NCBI RefSeq assembly: GCF_008801925.2
Contig: NZ_CP062804.1
Span: 3,224,001-3,288,000, forward strand
Direction: 5' to 3'
From: Cupriavidus basilensis
GTDB taxonomy: Bacteria > Pseudomonadota > Gammaproteobacteria > Burkholderiales > Burkholderiaceae
Length of the DNA stretch: 64,000 bases
Below are positions 54,390 through 64,000 of this stretch, one piece after another; position 1 is the stretch's first letter, and each line of letters begins with the position of its first letter. The translations under genes and the position numbers were made by a program. The notes under the pieces are model-generated. The model was not told the origin of the DNA and did no database searches. It worked only from the letters and a program-made list of their open reading frames with translations.

Positions 54390-56438
54390 TCAGCCAGCCA
54401 TCTCCACTACCGCCGCGGCTGGTGCCGCGGCATAGTGATCGAACTGCATGGCAAAGCTGGCTCGGCCCGAACTCAGCGCGCGCAGGCTGCCGATATAGCC
54501 GAACAGGCTGGCCAGCGGCACATGCGCCTGCACCACCGTGGTATTGCCGCCACCGCGTTGCGATTGCCCGCGCACCATGCCACGGCGCCGGTGGATATCG
54601 CCGATGACGTCGCCCACATGGTCGGCGGGCGTCACCACTTCCACACTCATCACCGGTTCCAGCACCACGGGCGCAGCCTGCCGCGCGGCTTCGCGGAAGG
54701 CGGACGCGGCCGCGGTCTCAAAGGCCTGGGCCGAGGAGTCGCGCTCGTGATAACTGCCGTCCAGCAAGATGGCCTGGAAATCCACCACCGGATAGCCCGC
54801 GAGCACGCCCTGCGCGGCCGCGCGCCGGATGCCGGCCTCCACCGCCGGCACGAACTCGCGCGGCACCGCGCCACCGCTGATGCGGCTCTCGAACCGGACA
54901 CCCTCGCCGCGCGCCAGCGGCTCGAAGCGCAGCACCACTTCCGCGTACTGGCCCGGGCCACCGCTTTGCTTGCGATGCAGGTAGCGCGCATCGGCGGCAC
55001 GGGTCAGCGTTTCGCGATACGCCACCTGCGGGCGGCCTACCGTGACCTCCACATGAAAGCGCGTGCGCAGCTTCTCCAGCGTGACCTCCAGCTGCAGCTC
55101 GCCCATGCCGGACAGCAACGTCTGCCCGCTCTCCGGATCCTGGCGCAGGCGCAGGCTCGGATCTTCCTGCACCAACACTTGCAGCCCGCGCGACAAGCCG
55201 GCCTGGTCGGACTGGCTCTTCGGCTCGATGGCCACGTCGATCACCGGCTCGGGCGTGTCAATCGCCTCCAGCACCATGGGGTGCGCGGGATCCGTCAGCG
55301 TGTCGCCGGTGATGGTGGCCTTGAGGCCCGCTATCGCCACGATGTCGCCGGCTACGGCAACCGCCAGCTCCTGCTTGCGGTCCGCGTGCATCTCGTACAG
55401 CCTTGCCACCCGCTCGCGCTTGCCGCTGCCCGCGTTGAGCACGGTGTCGCCGGCAGCAAGCCGCCCGCGATACACGCGCACGAACGTCAGCGTGCCGTGC
55501 GCGTCGTGCACGACCTTGAAGGCGAGCGCCACCAGCGGCTGGTCAGCGTCCGCGCTCACTGCATGACGGCCCGCCTCGCCAGGTTCTGGCAGGTACGCCG
55601 TCACCGCATCGAGCAGAGGCTCCACGCCCTTGTTCTTGAAGGCGGAACCCGCCAGCACGGGCACCACGGCGCCGCTGATGGTCGCGCGCCGGATGGCTGC
55701 GCGCAGGGCGTCACCGGTCGGCTCGCGGCCCGCCAGGTAGTCTTCCAGCAAGGCATCGTCCTGTTCGGCCAGCGTTTCCAGCAAACGCTGGCGCAATGCC
55801 GCGGCCTGCGCCGCCAGCGCCTGCGGCACGGCATCGGTCACGTAGCCAGTGCCGCCCGCGCCGCCTTGCCATAGCAGGGCTTGCATGGTGACGAGATCGA
55901 CCACGCCGTGGAAATCGCCTTCGCGGCCGATCGGCAACTGCAGCACGAGCGGCACCACGCCGAGGCGTTCTTCGATCATGCCGGCCACGCGCAGGAAGTC
56001 CGCGCCGGTGCGATCCAGCTTGTTGATGAACGCGAGGCGCGGCACGTGGTAGTGGTCCGCCAGGCGCCAGTTGGTCTCCGTCTGCGGCTCCACGCCGGCC
56101 ACGCCGTCGAACACCACCACCGCGCCGTCGAGCACGCGCAGCGAGCGGTTCACCTCGATGTTGAAATCGATGTGACCCGGGGTATCGATCAGGTTGATCT
56201 GGTGCCCGCGCCAGTACACGGTGGTGGCCGCGCTGTTGATGGTGATGCCGCGCGCCTGCTCCTGTGGATCGAAATCCATGGTGGCGGCGCCGTCATGCAC
56301 CTCGCCCAGCCGGTGGCTGGCACCGGTGTAGAACAGGATGCGTTCCGACGTGGTGGTCTTGCCCGCGTCCACGTGGGCAATGATGCCGATGTTCCTGAGT
56401 TTCCTGCTTTCCTTCCTGCTTTCGTTTCTGCTTTCCAT
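54390..56438 (-). CDS. fusA2: Elongation factor G, second copy (FusA2 type)
   Basis: 682 residues from the ATG at 56438. GTPase motifs: G1 [16 protein letters not shown]2 [11 protein letters not shown]3 DTPGHIDF, G4 [10 protein letters not shown]5 GSAFKNKG. Domains II (about 285-370), III-IV (about 400-590) and V follow; domain IV contains [18 protein letters not shown]. The chain is shorter than housekeeping EF-G (about 700) and is not beside rpsL/rpsG/tuf, so it is the extra EF-G of Burkholderiales. Translocation or stress/recycling roles are possible. The N-terminus has three tandem E-S-R-K/N units (12-bp repeats, 56400-56435). A long structured leader lies upstream. Confidence 0.93.
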   Translation of the reverse strand: MESRNESRKESRKLRNIGIIAHVDAGKTTTSERILFYTGASHRLGEVHDGAATMDFDPQEQARGITINSAATTVYWRGHQINLIDTPGHIDFNIEVNRSLRVLDGAVVVFDGVAGVEPQTETNWRLADHYHVPRLAFINKLDRTGADFLRVAGMIEERLGVVPLVLQLPIGREGDFHGVVDLVTMQALLWQGGAGGTGYVTDAVPQALAAQAAALRQRLLETLAEQDDALLEDYLAGREPTGDALRAAIRRATISGAVVPVLAGSAFKNKGVEPLLDAVTAYLPEPGEAGRHAVSADADQPLVALAFKVVHDAHGTLTFVRVYRGRLAAGDTVLNAGSGKRERVARLYEMHADRKQELAVAVAGDIVAIAGLKATITGDTLTDPAHPMVLEAIDTPEPVIDVAIEPKSQSDQAGLSRGLQVLVQEDPSLRLRQDPESGQTLLSGMGELQLEVTLEKLRTRFHVEVTVGRPQVAYRETLTRAADARYLHRKQSGGPGQYAEVVLRFEPLARGEGVRFESRISGGAVPREFVPAVEAGIRRAAAQGVLAGYPVVDFQAILLDGSYHERDSSAQAFETAAASAFREAARQAAPVVLEPVMSVEVVTPADHVGDVIGDIHRRRGMVRGQSQRGGGNTTVVQAHVPLASLFGYIGSLRALSSGRASFAMQFDHYAAAPAAAVVEMAG
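56400..56435 (-). repeat. Three 12-bp tandem repeats at the start of fusA2
   Basis: Units GAAAGCAGAAAC, GAAAGCAGGAAG, GAAAGCAGGAAA directly follow the start codon and encode [12 protein letters not shown]. Copy change stays in frame. A charged N-terminal extension of this kind is not typical of EF-G. Confidence 0.9.
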
Positions 56439-56456
56439 GATGGGCTGCCTGAATGC

Positions 56457-56492
56457 AAACACCCTGGCGGGTGCGTGCCTGCCAGGGTGTTT
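56457..56492 (-). promoter_or_regulatory. Hairpin directly upstream of the fusA2 start
   Basis: Perfect 12-bp arms AAACACCCTGGC and GCCAGGGTGTTT with a 12-nt loop, ending 18 nt before the fusA2 ATG on the minus strand. Another 7-bp inverted repeat lies at 56502-56525. The sequence after the stem is not T-rich, so control of translation start is more likely than termination. Confidence 0.6.
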
Positions 56493-56731
56493 GTGGTCCC
56501 TGGGAGGCGATCTGCGAGGCCTCCCGGACTGCATGTGCAGCCAGGAGGCTATGGGATCGCTTGCGAGGCGGCGCCGGCATGCCGCATGCGGCACGCAATG
56601 GTCTCGGTGACTACGCCAGACGACGCCGTTACCGCACCAAGGGACGAGCGCAAGCCCCCGTTCCCTTGGCCGGTTTGAATCGTGGCAATCAACTTGTCGT
56701 AGGTACGCATGGCGTGTCAGATAGTGGCGAA

Positions 56732-56775
56732 AGAAAAAAACAAAACCCCGGCGGGCCTGCGGGCCGTCCGGGGTT
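56732..56775 (-). terminator. Intrinsic terminator in the fusA2 leader
   Basis: On the minus strand AACCCCGG and CCGGGGTT close a GC-rich stem (with an inner GGCC/GGCC pairing), followed by TTTTGTTTTTTT. It lies 67 bp after the 28-codon ORF and 294 bp before fusA2, with no other minus-strand gene upstream that it could serve. Confidence 0.85.
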
Positions 56776-56841
56776 GGCGATGATCGGTTTCGTCGTTCCC
56801 GGAACTGGCCTTGCAGCCTTCCGGGCGGGACGCTCGGAAGA

Positions 56842-56928
56842 CTAGACGTGAATAGCCAGCAGCACGCGTTCACCGTAAGGTGCCGCGGCAAACACTGCGA
56901 TGGCGGTGCGTTGCGCTGCTTGCTTCAT
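56842..56928 (-). CDS. 28-residue leader-type ORF upstream of the terminator and fusA2
   Basis: ATG at 56928 with GGAG about 12 bases upstream, 28 codons, TAG at 56842. The peptide begins [10 protein letters not shown] and ends [11 protein letters not shown]; it is Ala-rich in the middle and has no run of one rare amino acid. A short ORF followed within 70 bp by a strong intrinsic terminator and then a structural gene is the classical arrangement of ribosome-controlled attenuation. Because the structural gene encodes an EF-G, elongation rate or an inhibitor could be the signal. A stand-alone small protein is the alternative. Confidence 0.5.
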   Translation of the reverse strand: MKQAAQRTAIAVFAAAPYGERVLLAIHV

Positions 56929-57095
56929 GTCGTTTGAACTCCAGAGAATGCGGCGGAGTCTAGCACTTGTGGAGAAAACGTGCAGCGGCTCATACTGGCG
57001 CCAAGCGTGCACCTACCGCGCACCAACTGCTCACCAACCGTGCGCCGCCCCCCAATGTGCACTAGGCTGAAAAAGCACCCACGCAGGAGATCCCC

Positions 57096-58922
<1,827 letters not shown>

Positions 58923-58944
58923 CGCGAGATAGCTTGTGCGCGGC

Positions 58945-60006
58945 TTAGAAGCTGTGGCTGATGCCGGCACCCCATCCGGTGCCGCCACCTGCGTAGCGAC
59001 TGTGGCGATACGACACGGCGCCATACAGCGTGGTGCGCTTCGATAGCGCATAGTCCACGCCGCTGGTGACGTAGTCGGTCACGCCCGCCGTGCCATAGCC
59101 CTGGAAATCGCGCGCGCCAGAGAGCTTCAGCGTATAGGCGCCCACGCGCCAGTTGACGCCAAGCGTGGCGGCGCTGCGCCTGGCGCTGGCGTCGCCGAGG
59201 AAGGCATGGCTCGCGGTGCTTAGACGGGTCTGGCTGTACGAGGCCATCAGCCGCACCTTGGTGAACGCATAGGCCAGCCCCGCGAACCATGTGTTGTCAT
59301 ACGCCGAATTGCGCTCCGCCGTCAGCATGGCCGACCAGGGCCCGGCATCGTAGTTGAGCGAGGCCGCCAGCGGCCGCGTACGGTCGCGGTTGCCAGCGGC
59401 GTCCGGCGTTTCGTTCTTCTCCACGCCGGCAGATGCGTGTACGTGTATCCCACCCCATTTCGGCGAGTCGTAGAACACGCCGTTGTTCAGGCGCGAGTAT
59501 TCGCCCGCGGGGCCATTGTGGTACGGATCGGTGCGATAGGACGGGTGGTACACGTACCACGCCACCGAACTCACGCGGTTGAAATTGCTCCAGCTGTCGT
59601 ACTGCCAGTCGTATTGCCACATCGGCGTCAGCGCACGGCCAACGCGCAGATCGCCGTAGGGCGACTGGATGCCGATAGTGGATTCGCCCTGGAAATACGG
59701 CGTGGCGCCGCTGGCTTCGAGCCGGCCATCGCCCATGTCGAAGCGTGTTTGCAGGTTCAGGGTGGCGGCCCAGCCGGGGGCCAGGGTCTCGCTGCCGCGC
59801 AGGCCGATGAAGCTGCGCTGCATGGTGCCGAGCTGAGTGGGCTGGCCGGGCGCGGGACGGAAGATGCCGACGTCGGCAAACCCGTACAGCGTGAGGCTGC
59901 CCTGCGCGTGCGCAGTCGGTGCGGCGGGGGCGAGCACGGCGGCGCAGGCCAGCGCAGGCAGACACCGCGCGAGCCTTGCGCGCGGCGCACAAGGGAAGAC
60001 GCCCAT
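58945..60006 (-). CDS. Gram-negative porin (trimeric, Burkholderiales type)
   Basis: 353 residues from the ATG at 60006. A signal peptide (about 1-35, cleaved after AHAQ) leads to the barrel start GSLTLYGFADVG, then the porin hallmarks SFIGLRGSETLAPGWAATLNLQTRFDMGDG and a C-terminal GAGISHSF with terminal Phe. Sixteen alternating beta strands are plausible. No ribosome site is visible before this ATG. Substrate unknown; the location beside edd could mean sugar acid passage, but the two genes are convergent, so this is weak. Confidence 0.9.
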   Translation of the reverse strand: MGVFPCAPRARLARCLPALACAAVLAPAAPTAHAQGSLTLYGFADVGIFRPAPGQPTQLGTMQRSFIGLRGSETLAPGWAATLNLQTRFDMGDGRLEASGATPYFQGESTIGIQSPYGDLRVGRALTPMWQYDWQYDSWSNFNRVSSVAWYVYHPSYRTDPYHNGPAGEYSRLNNGVFYDSPKWGGIHVHASAGVEKNETPDAAGNRDRTRPLAASLNYDAGPWSAMLTAERNSAYDNTWFAGLAYAFTKVRLMASYSQTRLSTASHAFLGDASARRSAATLGVNWRVGAYTLKLSGARDFQGYGTAGVTDYVTSGVDYALSKRTTLYGAVSYRHSRYAGGGTGWGAGISHSF

Positions 60007-60273
60007 ATTGGCGGGAGAGACTTTGCGCAAGCGGAGTGGCTTGCGCGCGATGGGGTTCAGTTCGAGCTTGTGTGCAGACTGCAAATCCAATTCCAGAGAT
60101 TGAAGGCAAGCCGTGTTCCGCCGCGTGGCGCAACGAAACGCGGATACCGGTGAAGAACCCGAAGGGGCGAGAGAAATGGCGTGGCCAATGGCGGCGCAAG
60201 CGCTCGCCACCAGACAGGATCGCCGCCGGGGTGCTTGCGCACCGCTGCGGCGGGATCCGAAGAGGTGGGTTCG

Positions 60274-61158
60274 TCAGCTCAGGCGATGCATGGGACCCGG
60301 CGCGACGGGCGCGGCCGCTTGCGCGTCCTCGGACACGCGCCACTCCTGCACCGGCACGGCGATGGCGCAGCCGGCGGCTTCGAGCACCTGCTTGATGCGG
60401 TGGTAGAAAGCGAAGCGCACGTTCCAGTAATCCCCGGCGGCAACCCAGCAGCGCACGTTGAGCGTCACGCCCTGCGCAGCGTAGTTGATCACCATGGCCT
60501 CGGAGGCCGGGTCCGCCAGGATGCGCTCCTCGGCCGCAAGCATGGCGCGCAGCGCATCGAGCGCGGCCTGGATGTCGGCGCCAAAGGTAACGGTGACTTC
60601 GATGTCGAGCCGGCGGGTGGGATTCTCGCTGTAGTTGGTGATGGCGCTGCCCCAGATCTTGCCGTTGGGCACGCGCAGGCAAACCCCGTCGAAGGTGGTC
60701 AGCTCCGTCATGAACAAACCCGTCTCGCGCACCGTGCCGGCCACGCCCTGCGCATCGATGTACTGGCCTACGCGAAACGGCCGCAGCAGCACCAGCATGA
60801 TGCCCGCGGCAATGTTCTGCAACGTGCCCTGCAACGCCAGTCCGATGGCCAGGCCGGCGGCGCCGAGCATGGCGATGATGCTGGCGGTCTGCACGCCAAA
60901 TTGCGACAGCACCAGCACCACCGTGATCACGCGCACGATCCACTGCGTGACGCTGGCCAGCATCGGGCGCAAGGTGGCGTCCACGCGCGGGCGGTCAAAC
61001 GCGCGCAGCACCGCAGCGCGGGCGCGCCCGGAGAGCCACCAGCCCAGGATCAGGATCAGCACGGCGGCGATGCAGTTCAGGCCTTGCTGCACCACCAGTT
61101 GCAGCAGGTAAGCCCACGCTGCTTCCAGCTTGTGGGGCTCGATGAAGTTCAGGTTCAT
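60274..61158 (-). CDS. mscS: MscS-family mechanosensitive channel
   Basis: 294 residues from the ATG at 61158 (CGGAG about ten bases upstream); ATG at 61197 is possible. Three helices: about 20-45, 65-85, and the pore helix TM3 with the Gly/Ala pattern MLGAAGLAIGLALQGTLQNIAAGIML. The cytosolic beta and alpha/beta cage follows (VGQYIDAQGVAGTVRETGLF, RVPNGKIWGSAITNYS). It opens under membrane tension to release osmolytes. The C-terminus is slightly longer than that of E. coli MscS. Monocistronic. Confidence 0.9.
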   Translation of the reverse strand: MNLNFIEPHKLEAAWAYLLQLVVQQGLNCIAAVLILILGWWLSGRARAAVLRAFDRPRVDATLRPMLASVTQWIVRVITVVLVLSQFGVQTASIIAMLGAAGLAIGLALQGTLQNIAAGIMLVLLRPFRVGQYIDAQGVAGTVRETGLFMTELTTFDGVCLRVPNGKIWGSAITNYSENPTRRLDIEVTVTFGADIQAALDALRAMLAAEERILADPASEAMVINYAAQGVTLNVRCWVAAGDYWNVRFAFYHRIKQVLEAAGCAIAVPVQEWRVSEDAQAAAPVAPGPMHRLS

Positions 61159-61513
61159 GGATTCGGCTCCGGCGATCAGTGTGGAAAAGCTGGACATGCG
61201 CGGCTCAGGATGCATCGTCATCGCGGCGGCGGTACGCTGGTCCTCCGGCGTGCGGCAGCGGCGTTTCGGTGCACGCAAGGTGCACCGGCACGGACCAGCG
61301 TGTGCGCGCGTAGCCAAGCGTGGTCTTGAGGTAAAGCGGGTCGATCTTCAGGGTCTGCATGCGGGCGGGTTCATGGTTCGGTTCCAGAGATTTCAGAAAG
61401 AGGTTTGTTTGCTATGGAGCGTGAAGAGGTTGGTACGCACGAGCGTGGCATCAACCCGTGAACGGGAACAGCAGGTCAGTTTCGAAGCCGAAGGCGTAGG
61501 TGCGCAGGTCGGG

Positions 61514-61530
61514 CGTACCCGTTTCTGCGA
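61514..61530 (+). repeat. Dispersed 17-bp element, copy 6 (one mismatch)
   Basis: CGTACCCGTTTCTGCGA, 16 of 17 positions. Faces copy 7 across 303 bp. Confidence 0.9.
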
Positions 61531-61833
61531 GCAAGCCGGTGATCAGGCTGGCTTCCATGCAGCCCGACCGCAGCACGCTCGTCGGCACCTCCGCCACAGT
61601 GCGGCGATGCCCCGACCTGATGTCAGACGATTGCCTGCATTTGATTGAAATTGGCAATACTTTCAGGACAAATGACAGGGGATTTGGTTTCACCCCGACG
61701 CGCGGCGACAGCTGGGCGAATCGCCGCCAGCCCTGTGTGGGCAAGGGCTGGGCCCGAATGAAAAAAATTCGCCGGAGCGGGCTTGGACTTAGTTTTTAGG
61801 TGGGGAGATTCGTGCGGCCCCCTGCGCGGGAGC

Positions 61834-61850
61834 ACGCAGAATTGGGTACG
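61834..61850 (-). repeat. Dispersed 17-bp element, copy 7 (inverted, two mismatches)
   Basis: Minus strand reads CGTACCCAATTCTGCGT, 15 of 17 positions, and keeps the upstream flank CAAAG seen in copies 3 and 5. It is 82 bp past the MFS stop. Confidence 0.85.
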
Positions 61851-61932
61851 CTTTGGTGCGGAGGAGGTATTGCGCAGGAAAAACAGACGCTGCACCCGGC
61901 CGGTGCTCGGACCGGCCGGTTCGGACCTTATT

Positions 61933-63186
61933 TCAAGCCGTGACGGGGTGATCGTGCAAGCGGTCGCGCGAGGCTAGCGAGGGAAACAGACGCATCCACA
62001 CCACCACCACCACCAGCGTGCCGATGCCGCCAAGCAGCACCGCGCCAACCGGCCCGAACAGCGCGGCCGTCACGCCGGACTCGAACTCGCCAAGCTGGTT
62101 GGACGCGCCGATAAAGACCGAGTTGACGGCGCCCACGCGCCCGCGCATATCGTCGGGCGTATCGAGCTGTACCAGCGTGGAGCGCACCACCACGCTGATC
62201 ATGTCGGAGGCGCCAAGCACGACCAGCGCCGCCATCGACAGCGGCAGCCAGTGCGAGATGCCGAACACCATCGTCGCCATACCAAAGACAGCCACCGCGC
62301 CGAACATCACGCGACCCACGCGGCGGTTCATCGGATGGTGGGCGAGCCATAGCGCGGTCGCCAGCGCGCCGATGGCGGGCGACGAGCGCAGCAGGCCCAG
62401 GCCCCAGGGGCCGGTATGCAGGATGTCGCGCGCGTAGATGGGCAGCAGCGCGGTGGCGCCGCCCAGCAGCACGGCAAAGAGATCCAGCGAAATCGCGCCA
62501 AGCAGCACCGGCCGGCCGCGGATATACGAAAACCCCGCAAACAGCGTCGCGATGCTGACCGGCGTGGTCAGCCGCTGCGCGGCCTGGCGCAGCTTGAGCG
62601 CGGTGACCAGGCAGGCGGCCACGGCGAACAGCGTGGCACTGATGGCGTAGACCACGCCCGGGCCGGCCACGTAGGCGAAGCCACCCAGTGCGGGACCGAT
62701 GATGATGGCCGTCTGTGTGGCGGAGCTGGACAGCGCCACCGCGCGCGGAAACATGCGTGGCGTGACCACGCTGGGCAGCAGCGCCTGCAGCGTCGGCGTC
62801 TCAAAGGCGCGGGTGGCACCGATCAGGGCCACGAACACGAAGATGTGATCGCGCGTGATCCAGCCCGACAGGCTCGCCACCGCCATCGACACCGCGATCA
62901 GCGCTTCCAGCGTCTGGCAGGTGCGCACGATCAGGCGCCGGTCAAAGCGATCGGCCACGTGGCCGGACATCAGCAACAGCATCACCGAAGGCAGGAACTG
63001 CACCAGCCCCACCATGCCAAGCATGAACGGGTCGCGGGTGAGGTCGTAGATCTGCCAGCCTACCGCTACCGTAAAGATCTGGTAGCCGATGGTGGTGCAC
63101 AGGCGGGCAAACCAGAACAGCCGAAATGAAGGGTCGCGAAAGACTGAGTCCGGCTCGGGGGCCGGAACGGAAGCAGGGGTCGACAT
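61933..63186 (-). CDS. MFS transporter (EntS/enterobactin-exporter-like)
   Basis: 417 residues, 12 hydrophobic helices. The first helix region has FRLFWFARLCTTIGYQIFTVAVGWQIYDLT and the loop 2-3 motif is GHVADRFDRRLIV, typical of the DHA3/EntS group. A conserved TPDDMRGRVGAVNSVFIGASNQLGEFESG occurs before helix 11. Proteins of this group export siderophores, macrolides or metabolites. There are no siderophore biosynthesis genes near it. It starts at an ATG (63186) and is on the same strand as the truncated LysR gene. Confidence 0.9.
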   Translation of the reverse strand: MSTPASVPAPEPDSVFRDPSFRLFWFARLCTTIGYQIFTVAVGWQIYDLTRDPFMLGMVGLVQFLPSVMLLLMSGHVADRFDRRLIVRTCQTLEALIAVSMAVASLSGWITRDHIFVFVALIGATRAFETPTLQALLPSVVTPRMFPRAVALSSSATQTAIIIGPALGGFAYVAGPGVVYAISATLFAVAACLVTALKLRQAAQRLTTPVSIATLFAGFSYIRGRPVLLGAISLDLFAVLLGGATALLPIYARDILHTGPWGLGLLRSSPAIGALATALWLAHHPMNRRVGRVMFGAVAVFGMATMVFGISHWLPLSMAALVVLGASDMISVVVRSTLVQLDTPDDMRGRVGAVNSVFIGASNQLGEFESGVTAALFGPVGAVLLGGIGTLVVVVVWMRLFPSLASRDRLHDHPVTA

Positions 63187-63346
63187 GGATGGCGGTGATG
63201 ACGGGGCGGCGGGAGGGCAAAGCTGGGACGCATTCTATCCGAGGCCCGTGATGCATGCAGGCGTATGCATCACGTCCCACCTCACCCATGTATTTCCAAT
63301 CGCACACGTTGCCGACCCGCAGCCGGCCGCTGCCCCGGCAGGCCAA

Positions 63347-63370
63347 GGTGCTTTCAGCGCCGAAAGCACC
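63347..63370. repeat. 9-bp inverted repeat downstream of the LysR gene
   Basis: GGTGCTTTC and GAAAGCACC with a 6-nt loop, 58 bp past the LysR stop. No T tract; possibly a terminator-like hairpin or operator for the MFS gene, whose start is 161 bp away. Confidence 0.5.
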
Positions 63371-63428
63371 CTTAACGCCGTCACGGTGGTCAGCATCTGG
63401 CTGGAGGCCCGAAAAGCGACTAAGGCGA

Positions 63429-64000
63429 CTACCGATGCGACAGCGACGCGCGCAAGCTCTGCGCCAGCGCCGCGGCGGCTGGCGCGGCGTCGCGGCGCGA
63501 CAGCAGCAGCACGCGCGTATCACAACGCATATCACCGCCGGCATCGGCCAGCGGTACGCACCGCACGCCCGGCGGTGCCAGGCGACTGAGCGAAGCCGGC
63601 ACCAAGGCCACGCCAAACCCTGCCTCCACCAGCGCCAGCTGCGACAGCTTGCGCGAGATCGCCGCCGCCGCGCGCGGATAGAAGCCGCGCTCCAGGCAGC
63701 ACTGCGCCACGCGATGGCTCAGGCCGCCCCGGTCCGGATGCGGCAGCGACACGAAGGGCTCTTCCCGCAACCTATCCAGCGCCACGGTCTCCTCGCGCGC
63801 GAGCGGATGCGCGCTGCTTACCGCCAGCACAAGGCGCTCTTCATAGAGCGGGTCCACCTCGACGCCGGGAAGCCGGCGCAGCAGCGGCTCGCGCGCCAGG
63901 CCCAGGTCGGCGCGGCCCTCCTCGATCTCCATCGCCTGCTGCTCACTGGATGCCTGCGAGATCTCGAAACGTATCCCGGGGTGCTTGGCCTGGTACTCGC
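63429..64000 (-). CDS. LysR-family regulator, 3' part (N-terminus outside the window)
   Basis: The frame runs open to the window edge, giving about 190 C-terminal residues: EYQAKHPGIRFEI, then MEIEEGRADLGLAREPLL, VLAVSSAHPLAREETVAL, EPFVSLPHPDRGGLS and LVEAGFGVALVPASL. This is the effector-binding domain of a LysR protein; the helix-turn-helix would be encoded beyond base 64000. Because the MFS gene follows on the same strand after 242 bp, it may be transcribed with it, but LysR targets are more often divergent. Confidence 0.88.
   Translation of the reverse strand, partial: EYQAKHPGIRFEISQASSEQQAMEIEEGRADLGLAREPLLRRLPGVEVDPLYEERLVLAVSSAHPLAREETVALDRLREEPFVSLPHPDRGGLSHRVAQCCLERGFYPRAAAAISRKLSQLALVEAGFGVALVPASLSRLAPPGVRCVPLADAGGDMRCDTRVLLLSRRDAAPAAAALAQSLRASLSHR

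Larger units (their letters stand above)
61159..61932. other. 774-bp gap between the MscS and MFS genes
   Basis: No convincing gene. It carries copies 6 and 7 of the 17-bp element in inverted orientation, an AT-richer block (about 61620-61800) and a short minus-strand ORF of 35 codons (61451-61558, starting MEASLITGLL) whose third-base pattern looks coding but which has no recognisable relatives; copy 6 lies in it and reads A-E-T-G-T as in glk. It could be a gene remnant. Confidence 0.5.

Noticed and set aside
56549-56710. 53-codon minus-strand frame between the terminator and fusA2
   Set aside because: No ribosome site and no recognisable features; part of it forms the leader hairpins. Kept only as a possibility.

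Overview
The window is a stretch of a GC-rich (roughly two-thirds G+C) betaproteobacterial chromosome, most likely Cupriavidus or a close Burkholderiales relative. Pointers are a Bug-type tricarboxylate binding protein, a second elongation factor G (fusA2), a DUF5329 protein, a bcsP/bcsD-containing cellulose operon and an Entner-Doudoroff (ED) gene set. Genes are densely packed, with many 4-nt start/stop overlaps. I see no rRNA, tRNA, insertion sequence, phage or CRISPR array.

Layout. 1-5.7 kb (+): a catabolic operon with the end of a periplasmic binding protein, a thiolase-fold protein that lacks the catalytic Cys, its DUF35 partner, a Bug-type binding protein and an ADP-forming acyl-CoA synthetase. 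5.7-10.9 kb (-): a five-gene operon behind a Fur box (PepSY membrane protein, DUF2271, DUF4198, ApbE flavin transferase, membrane-anchored flavodoxin reductase). It reads as a complete route for electrons from cytosolic NAD(P)H to a covalently flavinylated periplasmic protein, probably for iron reduction. 11.1-14.2 kb: a chemoreceptor, a Fur-box promoter with a hairpin-rich leader, a Fur paralogue and a Cys-rich small protein. 14.3-16.9 kb: a MipA/OmpV outer membrane protein with a C10 tract in its promoter, a DMT exporter, a candidate small RNA and a PadR-like regulator. 17.2-21.1 kb (-): an ABC transporter of the 2-aminoethylphosphonate type.

21.2-39.4 kb is a c-di-GMP and cellulose region: a CHASE-PAS-GGDEF-EAL protein, a divergent Cache-PAS-GGDEF cyclase, and bcsD-P-Q-A-B-Z-C on the minus strand. 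39.8-45.3 kb: a LysR regulator divergent from fumC, a small membrane protein, a DUF5329 protein, an SDR-fold protein without YxxxK, and a D-2-hydroxyacid dehydrogenase. 45.3-50.6 kb (-): zwf-pgl-glk followed by a response regulator and histidine kinase, apparently one glucose/ED operon; edd lies at 57.1 kb. 50.8-54.3 kb: a PaaX-like regulator divergent from an enoyl-CoA hydratase with a palindromic operator, an orphan HicA-like protein, a GST and a cupin. 54.4-57 kb (-): fusA2 behind a long leader with a 28-codon ORF, an intrinsic terminator and further hairpins. 59-64 kb: a porin, an MscS channel, an MFS exporter and a truncated LysR gene.

Two things cut across the map. First, a 17-bp sequence (CGTACCCGTTTCTGCGT) occurs seven times, mostly just downstream of stop codons and once inside glk; I do not recognise it. 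Second, iron control (two Fur boxes and a Fur paralogue) groups the genes between 5.7 and 13.8 kb. The strongest candidates for something under-described are the Fur-box flavinylated electron-transfer operon, the 17-bp dispersed element and the fusA2 leader.
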